Assembly (NCBI GenBank): GCA_036937835.1
Contig: CM072880.1
Location: 14,018,501-14,082,500, forward strand
Length of the DNA: 64,000 nucleotides
Direction: 5' to 3'
From: Pampus argenteus
Lineage: Eukaryota; Chordata; Actinopteri; Scombriformes; Stromateidae
Of this stretch, positions 38,801 to 52,000 are shown piece after piece. A program made the translations under genes and the position numbers. How positions within the stretch are numbered: the stretch's first letter is position 1; the number at the start of each line of letters is the position of its first letter. The notes beneath the pieces are model-generated. The model saw only the letters and a list, made by a program, of their open reading frames with translations, had not been told where the DNA came from and did not search any database.

Positions 38801-41800
38801 TGTGTTATATATTGAAACGTTTCATTTTCATTTAAGCTAACTTTTGAAATGACTCCAGATGTTTAAGAGTACTATCCAAATAACTATAAGATGATAGTTT
38901 TAAAATGGTAGCTGAGGCTTGTGTGTGTGTGTGTGTGTTTGGTTTAAGATGCCGTGAACATTTGGAGGCACTTATAGATGCTTCCTCCGCTTCACGTGTT
39001 CCCATTTTGGCCAAACAGGGTTAAATAAAACCATACAGAACACCATCTACCACAGTATAGGGCTTGCATTACAGCATCTCCCAGAGCACACTGCAGCTCA
39101 GGGAGATGTTGCGTCACAGCCGGAGCTAATGACTAGCCAAAACAGCAGTCAGGACCGATCACTGCAAAGGTTGTTTTGTGCTCCGAAAAGTTTTTGAAGT
39201 GCGGAGCCAAACGTGTCTGCCTTTATCTGACATCTTGTTTCACATGTTAGTGTTCACGGCAATGTTCCTACTGATGTTGCCCTCCTCCCATCTTAACGTG
39301 GCATTTTAAGTTGAACCAGCACCTAAACCGCATTTTGGGAAGGATGAGAGGTAATTGAAGTGGGAAGACGGAGTGGAACATGAAAGAGGAAGCAATATGA
39401 GAATGATAAAGGTATCTTAAATCCTTCCAAGTGCTGCTGTTATTACACTCTGGAAGGCTTTCATCTGGTGCCTATCTGCCACAGGACTGGTTCGCATTGC
39501 TTAATGGCCTCGTACTCTGGCCTTGTATACAACGTCGATAGTCTTAACAAAACACCATGTGATAACACTGTAGAATGTAAATCGACAGGACCTGACTTGT
39601 CTGAGAACATTTCAAAGGTGGATGTGTACTCTATGCCTTTCTCAGAGAGCATTTCACTCGCCTGCCCAAAGAAAGATTTAGAGAGCAGTGAGAGTGAGCT
39701 GAAGTCATGCATCTGATGTGAATATACTCTATGTGGACTGTCAGGCTTGCAGTGATGGTGGTAGCTAAGCCTATCATTTAGTAAGCGCAGGGAGCCATGG
39801 TTGCCCGGGTTGTGGTTGCAGACTTTCTCAGACATTCTCAGTGTGCAGTCAACCAGTCTGCCACCAGTCAGCTAACCAGCCTTACTGGATACTTCAGTAA
39901 CCCCCCACTGGTACGGGATGCACGCTTAGGGGTATATCACATGTCGCCCACATACCAAACGATTCACCACAGAAGAAGACATAAGGGGTGAGATGTGGGT
40001 AGTGTTGGAACGTAGGAAAAGGATGGATGGCATACTGAGAAATATAAGATTATGTACCGTTTGTTAAAGGATAATTCCTGTTTTGGTATTGTACTCCAGA
40101 TTTGGAAACATGAAAACATCTCAAATAAAAGGGAAAGAAACACTGACATTTAGACAGGTTGTAAACAAGCTAACACTTTGGACAGATTATCTAAATCAAT
40201 CTATTTGAAACTAAAACCAAAAAGAAAGTGCACTGAAATTTTTGGTAATAATCCCTCATTGGACAAGAAAGTTGGCCTGTAATATGTGATGGATGTTTCA
40301 GCAATAATTTTAACGCTTGTCCTCGTTTTCTCTTCCAAATACGTTTGGCCTGGGGGATGGTGATACTGATTGGCTGTTTGTTGGATTTTGCAGTTTGCAG
40401 CTGGAGTGACTTTGGACAACCCTTCAGATTATTGTAAAATTGTAGGTATTTTTTGCTTTTTACATGCCGTGTGGGGCTTTTTGGATTACACCTGGTTTTG
40501 GAGCATCGTGGCTTCTACTGTAAGCACGGTCAACCATCCAGCAAGTGTGTCAGTGCTGCGAGGCTGCTAGATAATCTCTCGGCTATCCCCTTACGAGGGA
40601 GGAAGAGACAAAAGAATGACCCCTAGTCAGCACCCTGTAAATGGGCCTGAGTTATGGGCTGATGTCACCCTCTCAGCCAGCCAGCATACAGATGGCCTTC
40701 TCCTTGAACAAACTGGACGCTGTCACTTTCTCTCTTGCTCGCTATATCTCTCTCTTTTTGAAACAACCGACATGAGACCAGTGGAATTTTCCAGATGACA
40801 CAGAATGAGATCTTTGTCATGCATCTTTTGGCCTTCAAGCATAGAGATGATTATTCAAAGGCAGGATAAGGAAGTGAATCAAAGACAGAGGAGAGCTGGT
40901 CTGCATTAGAAGGCTGACTTTATATATTATAAAATGTTAACAGAAACTCTGCATTGCTATATTGAAAATCAACCTATATGTAGGGACTTTTAAAGTGAGG
41001 GGGAAAAAATAACAACTTGATCTATAAAACTTTAAGGGTGGTCTCTGAAGAGCTTGTCTAAGCCTAACCTTTGAGAATATAATAGAACTGCACTCGTTGC
41101 GCTTCTAAATCTACTCCCATGCCTGTAAGTGTTTAAGTCGAAAAATTAAATGGACGGATAAATCGAACACAGGGCCAGGTTCAGGGCCACTTAAGACCAA
41201 TCTCGAACGCCATTTCGAAATGGCTCAGTTGTTCACTGGAGAGGGAGCGAGAGAAAGCGGGATAGCGCTGCAATGTATCAAGAGAGACGTAGAAAGACCC
41301 CAAGGTGAGCGATAAGTGTGTCCACGTGTTTGGCAGACTGCAAACCAAACCAAACAATCAGACAGCAGAGAGGTTTGCATGTCAGACAGAGGAATAGACA
41401 TGCTGTAAGAAAGCCCAGAGAGCCATCAGGATGTTCAGAGAGAGCAGATGGGGAGGCTGGAGGAGAGCCAGCTATTGATGGAGGGGGAGGGGGGAGGCAG
41501 GTAGGCGGTGTTGACACTATCGATGTAAAATAGCTGATCTAACCCCTGCAGCCGATTAATAATTGGCTTAAAAGGGCAACTGATGGCAATTTAAACATCA
41601 CTTTCATAACCGAAGAATCCATCTAAAAAAGTAGAAAGAACAACAGTGAGGAAAGGGATTATTTATATCTTGCAAATGTTAGGCGTAAATGGACACGGTT
41701 AAGCAACGCGCGCCGCAGCCCCTCGCCAAGACCAATATTGTTCCAGCCGACGGAGCTCCTGGACTGGAGAGAGGGAGAGAGAGAGCAGGCGAGAAAGAGC

Positions 41801-41804
41801 GAGA

Positions 41805-41847
<43 letters not shown>

Positions 41848-42991
41848 CAAGAGAGAGAGAAAGGGACCCCCTCCTCAATCACCACCTCGGCATGGTAACC
41901 AGTGGGGTCTCCATGGTATCCTTCAATTAGGTTGTAGTTTATGGCCCCGGGGCCCAGCCAGGCCGGCCCAGTGCGGATCCAAGCTTTTTTTCTCCCTCCA
42001 TCTCTCCTGAACCAGCCACCACTGGTCCACAGGGCCACATCTGCTACCGAATGTGACCCCCTCTGCATCTACTCCTACCTCCCTCCCACCCTCAATCCAT
42101 CCATCCATCCATCCACCCAAAACCCCTCTTTACATTTCTGCATCTCCCCTTTTCAGTCTGGAAATTTCTTTTACTCCCTTCATTTTTACTGATTCAACTC
42201 ATTTCTTACACTCCAACATTTTGGGAAAACGTGTGTGTGCGTCTCAGAGAGAACAGAGAGTGAACTGTTATCATTCGCCAGTTATTCATCAAGTCCTGAG
42301 AGAGCTATGTCAAGGGACTTCCTACTACTGCTGCTGCACACACACAGGCTAGTGCGCACACACACTCGCAACTAATCCTTACGGTATGTATGACATTAGG
42401 AAGAAAGCATTGCTAGAGCTCAAAAGGAGACTTATGCTCCTTTGGTAGGGGTTGCAGCAGACTCTACTACATTTTACACCTGCCCTGTATGCATAGAGAG
42501 GAGGATTACAAATCCCATAAGTCATAAGAGGAACTGGGACATTAAAATGAAATAGTACGGGAACAGTACAGCACTGTCTGTCGAAAAACTTTTTAGCAGG
42601 CTATTTTTGGCCATCCTGCACTGTGTATGCCAGTATGTGGTTGAACATAACCAGGAAATGACAACATCCATAATTCACCCGAGGGCTTGAATCTGAAGTA
42701 AAAGAGCCTAATGCTAAGTTTAGAGGTGGTCAGCGTAGCTCTGTTGGTTATTTCAGAGCTACATATTGAAAGAGTCACATTACATTAAGGGCTCACTGCC
42801 ATGTTGAGGGAAACAAGTAGTCAAATGGACATGTCTGTCTCAAAGTGGTAATCTACAGTGAAAAATATGGGCAATAAGAACGAGGTTTAGGTTCAGCAGG
42901 GTCGTTGTGAGACCAGAGTAGACCTATAAAACCAAATGCAGAGTATTCTGCTGAGGGTTCATGTGTTTTGGATATGCAGAATGCATGGAGG

Positions 42992-43050
<59 letters not shown>

Positions 43051-46000
43051 TCACAGAGGACAATCCATGTGCACTCATTAAGGTAAAACATGTGGCTATG
43101 AATATGAAGATATGTGTGACTGACAGCAGATGGAGCGATAAAGCAAAATGAGTAAGTTCTGCAAGGAGGAAGACCTGGGAAGAAAGTAAAGTAAGCAAAG
43201 AAGAAGTATGTACAGTATGACTTATTGTTCAGGAGGGTATTTATACTGCAGTGTTACACTCGTTTGTACACAGAAGTGACAGAAATAGGTGTGTAACAAA
43301 TGAAAAGAGTTTGAGAGAGAAGTTCAGACACTGCTTACTTTCTCACCTCTGCACACCTGGTGTCAATGTCAGACTGGAAGTTTGGAAAGTTACACAAACG
43401 GTTGGATGACCCAATACAGACATCGGCACTTCTGTTGGAGTATACTAGTGTCTGTTGTTGCCGATCAGATTAGTGATGTCAATAGACTGCAGACTAAGGC
43501 TTGTGTGGGTCCGGCTGGCCTGCAGCAGATATTGGCAGTGCAGATTCTTCCTCTGTGCTTACAGGGAGGTACACACAGTCACTATGTTTGTACACTTTGT
43601 CATTCCAGGCTTGTACTGACTTCTACTGCACACTCCACAGGCCTACATCTCTTACTGGTGGCCGGTGGGAGTGGAGATGCTGAAGATTATTTGTTAAATT
43701 AATTCCCGTTTCCCTGGACCAGTTGCTGGCGTCGTTTCGACAGCGGTTTCATAATTTTATTTGATTGATTCTTTACTTCTTACGTGTTGACAAGTGTTTG
43801 TTTGGGTGACCATAAAAGACACGATGGTCCTGCGTTTTCCACATTCAATTTGGCAATTCAATTCAATCTTTTTTAAATGTAATCTGTAACCAGTGGCATC
43901 ATCATTATCAATCTTAAAACGGAAAGCTTGGTCATTTAATCTTGACAATAAAGTACACTGACCCCTTACTGACACCATTAGAGAACATTTTACTACAGTG
44001 ATGTTATTCTTTTTCGCTGTATTGGTGTGAGCATAAACCCGTTTTCTTCTCTTCACTCTGAAACTAATGTAATACATGCTATTCATTTCTGCAGCCATGT
44101 TTTTCTGTGTAACCTGGTATATGTCTTTTGTATTCACTATGAGGCACACAGCAATCTTTGATTTATAAGGGCAATCTAGCTATAATCCCTCCATTTCCTG
44201 ATCTCCTACAACCAGGCCTGTTGTAGCACATTTCTGCTGTGCCCTGGCTAGATTGGCCAGGGTTAGGGTTAGCGTTACTTTACAGACTCGCATTATAAGA
44301 GGTACATAAATGTGTTCCACAGAGCAGCATTGAGCCTCTATCACATCTGTTGGTCTAGTATCAGATCATTAATCTATCATTAGGATCTCTGAGATGTGGA
44401 GAAGTGAGTAGGAAGGGTAGGTTGGCTGATGTTTTGGCTGGAAGGGGTAAAGGCTTGGAGAGTTTTTCCAGAGGGCAAACCTCCTCTTTCCTCCCATTAA
44501 AGCGCCTGCATGACTTAGACCACATCGACACATGGAAAGGCAGAGGGGGACAAATGCAAGACAGTCTGACAAGAAAAGGGAAAGAGAGACTGAGAAAGTG
44601 AAACATGTAGCAGACGGGGAAAAAGGAGGAAGGTAAATCCAGACACAATACTTCCTCTGATGACAGGCATGAATGAGTGCATCTGTACATCAATGGTGGC
44701 CCCAGGGTGCAGAGATGAGTGTGAATCATTCAGCAGTTGACTTCCACTGTTTGTTAGTTACTATGTCTTCCCCTGCATCGTCTTTCCGGAACCCACCCGC
44801 CTGTTTCAGTGCGTTGTTGTGTCCTGGTTTGTAAGGATCTAGTACAGCTGCTAATATGTGCTTACATGATCGTCGGCTAGATGTCCTTTGGATTGGTAGA
44901 GTTGCAACAGGTCGTCGCAGTGCAAATCTCCTGGAGGATAAAGACAGAGAGGAAAAGAGAAAGGCACATTAAAACCATCAGTTTTCATGACCGCATGGGG
45001 AATAATAAACACTCCTTGCAACGCTAGAGAGAAACCACTTTTCAATATCCACCAGTTTCATTCTCTCAGAGTGCAGTGAAAGAAAAGAAGTGAGATGAAG
45101 GCGTGAAGAGGTGAAAGAAAAACATAACACTTGCTGTTGACACAACTTAAGGTTTAAATCTGAATGTTTGTGAAATGAGTGCTGTTCTCTCTCTTCTTTT
45201 GCCTTCTTCCCCTTCCTCTTTCCTGTCTTTTTTTTCCTCATCGGGTGCTCCTCGATGATGCCAAGAAACTGCCCCGGCCTCCTGAGCTCTGTGTTGCACA
45301 TCAAGTGCGGCCGTCCGAGCGCGCACTGATGTGCGATTTTCCATCCACTTGCTGTCCAAAGTGGATCGGTACCAGCACTATCATTTTCTGTCATTACTCA
45401 TTTCGGGCCAGACATTGTGCGGAAATCCAGACTATTTTGGCAGTGTGGAGTAAAAAAAAAGTTAGAAGGGGGAGGGGGAGAAAGAGAAAAAGAGGGTGAA
45501 ACTTCTGTGACTGTGACAACTGTAAAGACAGTTGGGCAAGCCTTGGTAGGAAGCAAAGGTAGACAGGAAAGCTTGTTCTAGTTGGGGTTGTGCCTTACCT
45601 CTCCTGGAACTGTTTGGATGGGATTAGGCCGGCACGGGGATTGGCGTCCCCCTCGTGTTTTGCTTGCCACCAGGTTGCATCATCTTGGCTCATGATCTGA
45701 AGGATGGAGCCCTTCTTGAAGGCCAGTCCAGCCTCCTTACACGGGATGGATTTGTCGTCATTTGGGTCGTAGTCAAAGAGTGCCTTCATAAACACCTGGA
45801 CATGCAGCAGAGGAAGGGAAGGGAAGAAAACAAAGAGCTGGATTAAGGGCACAACAGTTTACTCTAAATTACCTTTCCCTCCACTGCATGGAGTGTCAGG
45901 GTGAGTATTCTAGTGCTGTAGAAGTTGAAACCTGCAACTGTTGGCCAAGTTAATCTCTCCATGTTGTTCCATCAGAACTAAGCCTTGTCACAGTCTTCCG

Positions 46001-49000
46001 AGTGAGATTTAACATCTCCCGAGTCAGAGACTCCTGTTTGATGTGTTTTTGTTGCACCTGCTGACGTTCTCTAATTCATAACAAAAACTAATATCAGCAC
46101 TCTTTGCACAAACATGAAACAAACTGATACAGGAAAAAAAAAAGTTTTCTTTCTTTAAGGAGTTGCTCTAATTCGCTTTGGCAGTGGGGGTGGGACACAC
46201 CTCATCAACATAAAGGAGGTTGGATGTTGCAGTGGAAAAATCTCTGACTCTCTCTTTTCCTGTTGGGGGCGGCAAGCTGCAACCTAAAGCACCTTGCTGT
46301 GTCTTCAGTCCAAATTGATTGCTGTCAAGATGAGTTATCACTCCTAAGACACCTCAGTGGATGTGGAAAAAGAGAGGGGGAAGAGAAGTGTATATGTGTG
46401 AGAGAGAGAGAAAACGTGAGAGAAGGATGGAGAGATTAAACTTTTGGATGTCTTACTGATTTAAGGAGTGCTTTGTGCCATGCAGTGAAAATTATATTTC
46501 AGACAGAGATGTTTTGTTTGGGTCATAACTGCTGCTTTGGCTGCTAAATCCTCCATCAGAACACACACATACATCTACATGTTAAGATCTCCAGGTTTTC
46601 TTCCCTTGGATACATATTTTTTTGGCCCTTACATGTTCTGCCACTTAGCTGCCCTTTGATGCATCTACACTACTTGATGTAAGCGCGTAGGGCTATTATC
46701 ATAAAGGAGTGGCTGAGTGTTTGGCACTTGCAGACAATTTTTTAGCCAGACAGATTCAACCATTACACGATGATGAAGGATCTAAGTGGCCCATGCATTA
46801 TGCATGCAGGGTGGGCTGCAGGGAGAGTAATGATAAACCACCTTCGACCCGGGGAGCTTAAAACTGGGGACTGAATCCAGACTCTGTCTGCTACTGATAG
46901 ATGAGCCTATGAGAAATGGTGTATCAACACCCCGGTGGGTGAGAATGTTGATACGCTGGTTGGAGTGACAGTTGAACCATCCTTAAAACGGATAGCTACA
47001 AGCTACATAAATTAAGATAATCGTGTCCAACACATGGCCAGGCATCAAAACTTGATACTTTTTTGGTACCAACAGAAATGTGTCAGTAGCAGAGTAAACT
47101 GTTAAGTACTGGAAGCTGGCACTGACTGTGTGATAAGATTTGATGTCGTTTTTACTCACTCGACGAGACAGTTTCAGATTGAAGTCATATTTCTTTCAAT
47201 TTCTTTCAGTTCCAGATCGTATTTAATTTAGGTTCTTGTGCAGCTGCTTGTGCAAAGACAAGATTTAAAGAGTAACTTAACACTAAATCCACTTGTGTTT
47301 TAGTGAATTATATGTGCAGTTACTTTGTTATACTATGACTCTGGTCCCAGTTTCTAGGGTTCATTGCAACAGGTGATATTTGTCATTTTCCAAAGAAAAT
47401 GAAATGAGTAATGTTGTCCTGTACACCATAAAACATCTGAACTCTTCAGCCTGAAAGCACAAGGCAACATCTACTACCATTGTTAAACTAGATCAATTAC
47501 TCATTATATATTACTCATAGAGAAAAAAAAAACATTCATCAGCAAAAGTTTGATCTCCAGCTCATCCTGTCCACACGCTGACGTGTCCTTGAGCAAGAAT
47601 ATTAAAGTTGCAATATTTACACCAGTGCATTGAACTGTAGCTCACTGCCATCAGTGTGTAATGGTGTATGAATGGTTGAATGAGAGGCAGCTTGTAAAGC
47701 GTTACTAAGAAATGTGTGCCCAACAGTTTTTACTACTGGTAGTAAAACTTTACTGGTTGATCAGTGTTATAGTGATTTATATCTCTATTCTGTCATTTTC
47801 CATTGTCTCTGCCACATCTGCCAAACTAAGCTAAGCTAGCAGTTCAAACATGGAGATTCTAAATGGCCATCTGCAGAAGATGGTACATTTCAGAGGACTG
47901 GCGTGACTGTCACCGCTATTCATGTTGACCAGTAAAAAAAAGGTCGATGGATGTAGATATTAAAACAAGACTTCTATGAATTATATGAGATCTATGAATT
48001 CTGGATGGCCGACAGGCTCAGGGGACGATAGTGTCAGTAGTCGCAGGGTGACCAGGATGTTGTGCGGATGTGTGTTTTAGTTTGAATAAATAATATTAAA
48101 TATGTTAAGGGAGTGTGTTCAAGCTAAAACTAGGTGTTAAGTTGCTCTTATATATTAGAATGTTTATATTCCTACAAGTAAAGTATTGCTAAAATGATCG
48201 TTTTGATATTGTACTGAAACTCATGTGATTACCAGCTCTACTCCTACAAAGAGCCTATATCCCCTTCTTATTACCATTTTTATAGCTATCCCCTTTCCTT
48301 GCACATACATCATTTCCTCACTGCAGCTCAAAAACAATGTTCTGCATCCAACAAAAAGGTATCACACTGGAGCAGCCTTCTCTGTTTTTTAAGTCAATGA
48401 GTGTAACACAATCAACATGATGATTAAGCCAGGACAGGGCCTACCTTTGGCTCCTTGGTTACCGCCTCCTCCTTGACGCTGGGAACAACTTTAAAGGTAA
48501 TGGCTCCTTGTGACTGGCCCTGAATATTGGAAAAGACAAGACAGATAGTAGAGGTTAGGTATAGACGGAGGAGGTGAAAACAGCAGTCATCTGCTCGGCA
48601 AATATATCACAAAGCACCTAATCCAATGAGAGTCTCATAATGCAAAGCACTGTTTGATTTTTCAACAATGGAAGGGTTATTAGGATTGGATGACGGTTTG
48701 GCAGGGAGAGTGTGCATGTGTGTGTGTGTGTGTGTGTGTGTGTGGTGGTGGTGGTGGTGGGGGGGGAGTGTTGAGAGCAATCATCGGTTCTGGAGGCCTT
48801 TGTGTCTAAGAAGGCCTCCACAGTTTAAGAGACTCTCTCTTTCCTCTCAAGTCGTCCCCCCTGGCAGAGTCCAGGCTCATGACAGAACTCGTTTGAGGCC
48901 TGTGGTGGAGCCTGCTTGGATGAACTACATAGCATCAATCTCATCCAGGGGGACGATGTGGCTCAATGCATGTGGTCTAAAGGCCAGGAAAGACTTGTAG

Positions 49001-52000
49001 AGAAAGGCCAGTGCTCTGTTTTCAGCACGATGGGAGACACTGGGTCCTGGATGAATTAGGGGAGGTTTCTGCCATCATAAACAAGGAATGTTATTTTTGC
49101 CAAGGGAGTGGAGCTGAAACACGGGTGAGATCCTTGGACAGCACATACACGTACACATACAAACAATTGAGGCTTACCAGAATATGAATGATTTCTTCTG
49201 GTTTCTTGTCATCCACAGGGATTCCATTGACCTCTTTCAGTTCATCTCCAACATGAATTAGTCCTACCACACACAAAAACACACAACGTTTGCATATATA
49301 AAATCTCTTTCTGAAAATGTTAAACATGTCTGATGTTAAGATAATTTCCTTGTGATATAGCCTAAAAATCCTAATATAAGTGAGCTACTGTGTAAAAGTC
49401 CAGCGTTCACAAAGTCCGAGGATGTGTACGACACACCGGATTAATGTTTATCGTCATGGTGGCATTGGAGGTTGGAAAAGATTCAAAACATTATTGTCAA
49501 CACATGGAAATTTGCCTGTGGCTTCACTGTGGCAGAGCTAAAAAACAGACTGGACACAATGAACACAAAATTAAACAGAAAACATGTGGTCAACATTGCA
49601 GGGATTCTCAGTGAACTTGTCATTCATGGTCATATTTACAAAGTAGAAAAGGTATAATTTATGACAGACGACTGGTGGATTCAGGTGCACAGATAATTCC
49701 TGAATAGATGCCTTCTTTGTTGCAGACTGGACACATTGTACTTGTACTGTCAATCACTTTCATGCTCCACTCCAGACTCGCGTATAAATTACACCGTACA
49801 CAGACAGGTCGAATCTAAGCAAGACAGAAAAAAAAAAAAAAAGAGGATGAACTGACCACTTCTGTCCGCTGCCCCTCCTCTCATGATCCGGGCTACGAGG
49901 ATGGCTCCTGTGTGTTCGTCACGCCTTATCGTTGCTCCCTACAAAGGAAATCGAAGAGAATTAGCGGTTGGTTTAACTGTTGCACTGTTCAGATGTAAAA
50001 TGATAATGGCCCTCTGTAGATATAAATCATACATGGCAGTTTCTTAAATGGCATACATGATGTTCAGTGTTACTTATGGTTACTTTTCCAGGAAAAAAAG
50101 TTAATATGTCTTCATCTGAGACTAACTGAACTTAGCAAATCTATGGTGAAGGGAGGTTGAGATATTATATATTTTTTACATACATAATGATTTCATAGTA
50201 TAAAGGCACTCAGTTCAGTTTAAACTCTATGCATTTAATTTAAAATAGGGAGTGAGGACCTTTCTTACGTGATCTTTGCACTTTACATTTGACATATGAT
50301 ATTTGAAGGTATTCACTGAGTGAATAATTGCTAAATATTGCAGGCCATAGTTATCAATTTCTGATTGGTTACATATTCGGTTTTAGAGAAAGTTATCTGC
50401 AAAGTATTTGTGCCATTTCATTTTTTAAAACTAAATGTGCTTTAGATTTTACATGCGGTACACTGAATCATCTGAAAAGGTGGGTGGTTTCATAAAAAGA
50501 ACTAAAACAGAGAGGGATGATGGGTGAGGTATTGTAGAAGCTAATAGACAAACTCACACATACACATACACACAAGTCATTCAAGCCCTCCCCGTTCTCC
50601 TTTATGTGCTTGTGGTTCAGCCAGAAAGACATACGGAGAAGAGCATAGTGATTTGAAGTGATTTGAAATGCAATGATGCATTTACCAGTAAACTCAAATA
50701 ATAGCTTTTTCCTTTTACAATAAAACAATAGGCTTAATGGGTGCCAACCTTTCACGGCCCTTCCACAAACAACATTTAGGCAGCAGCTTGGCTGGGATTT
50801 CAATGTGCGGGGTCCTCCTCACCTGGGCTTGACAATCCGAACCAGACAGATGCGCCGTCTAGTCGACACAGTCTGTCGCGGCTGCAACTCATCCTACCTG
50901 CTATTCCCATCATCCACAAAGATTGTTTTTATTTCTGCTTCAACAAAAGGAATGGGCTCGGAGCCTTCCTCACCCCGCTCAGCAGCCGTGCTTTATTTCA
51001 ACTGTCCTTAGCCATCGCTGCCCGGGTTGACCACTGATGTGCAACAACAACTCGCCATGTGTCCGGTTTGTGTCATTTTCTGGCTTACCTTCCTCCGACA
51101 GGCCTAAAGTAGTTCTGGCTGCTTCTATCACTGGGAAGCAAAGGAGAAGATATCAACCCCCCCACTCCCCACTCTTTAAAGACCAAAGGAGCCTCTGGTT
51201 TGTGCCACTTTGGCGATGCCATTAGCATGTCATCTTGGTTGTTTTCACGACCTGTTCATACCTAATGGTTTTCCTCCTAGTTAATGGTTTCCTCAAGGCC
51301 TTTGAGGTGTGTGTGGAGATGAAAACGGGGAAAGACATCAGGATAAGACAGCGGTAGGGTCTGCAGAGAGTTGCGGACCTAATAGAATAATTGGGCCAAT
51401 TAAAGAAACTTGAGAGGTTGCAGTAGGAGAGAAATCAGGGGAACGGGTCAGCAAGTAGGGAAGGCACTGTCAGACCCTGGTGTCAGGGTTACATACAACC
51501 CCGCAAGGAGACTTAAAGCAGCTGTCTGTGATGCAATGGTCCCAGACAGACAGAGAGGCCTTTTTGTGTGTGTGTCTGTAAGAATAGAACACTAAAGGGA
51601 AAGAGACGGACTGTGACAGACAACAGGGTGAGATGGGAAGTCTGCAGGAAATCTCTCAGGAGTATTTAGACATGTGGTCATTAACTTTTTCTTTCTACTT
51701 CTTTTTCTTTCTGTCTATCCTTCTTTTGTAAACTGGCTGATGGCCAGTGGTATGATGGATGTTTTTATTGTGTCCCCTGGGGTCACAATGGTGGAGGGTG
51801 GCAGTCTAAAGGCTAACTAAACAGCAGAGAGGCAGCCTTGGACTCAGAGTCTGTAATGACAAGGCTGTCTGAACAGACTCCACAGACGTATTCTACACCA
51901 CGCTATCTATGGCTATCTGTTGAAATCTGCTCCCATAGTGTATGTTGTGTAGATATACAATATATCATGTTTTGACACAAATGGCTTAAATGACATGTTG

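Larger units (their letters stand above)
30116..44865 (-). other. mpp7: mpp7 largest intron, 14.75 kb
   Basis: Between the 65-bp HOOK exon and the GFRRSF exon. It holds imperfect (CA)n (32755-32790), a purine-rich stretch (33785-33965), an A-rich tract plus (CA)n (34562-34635), a block open on both strands (36141-36638), a 14-bp direct repeat (37730-37762), a GA tract (41767-41865), an (ATCC)n array (42095-42114) and (TA)20(CA)7 (42997-43050). No extra mpp7 exon or nested gene was recognised. Confidence 0.75.

Noticed and set aside
44851..45045. Longer minus-strand frame covering the HOOK-start exon
   Set aside because: It is in a different phase from the frame required by the SH3 exon; the spliced frame gives RRFALRRP and joins correctly downstream.
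50805..50860. Minus-strand VRIVKP sequence with a GTGAGG donor, resembling the first PDZ strand of mpp7
   Set aside because: The preceding residues do not fit, it leaves the wrong phase for the next exon, and the true exon with KIIRLVKNKEPL is at 63591-63722.
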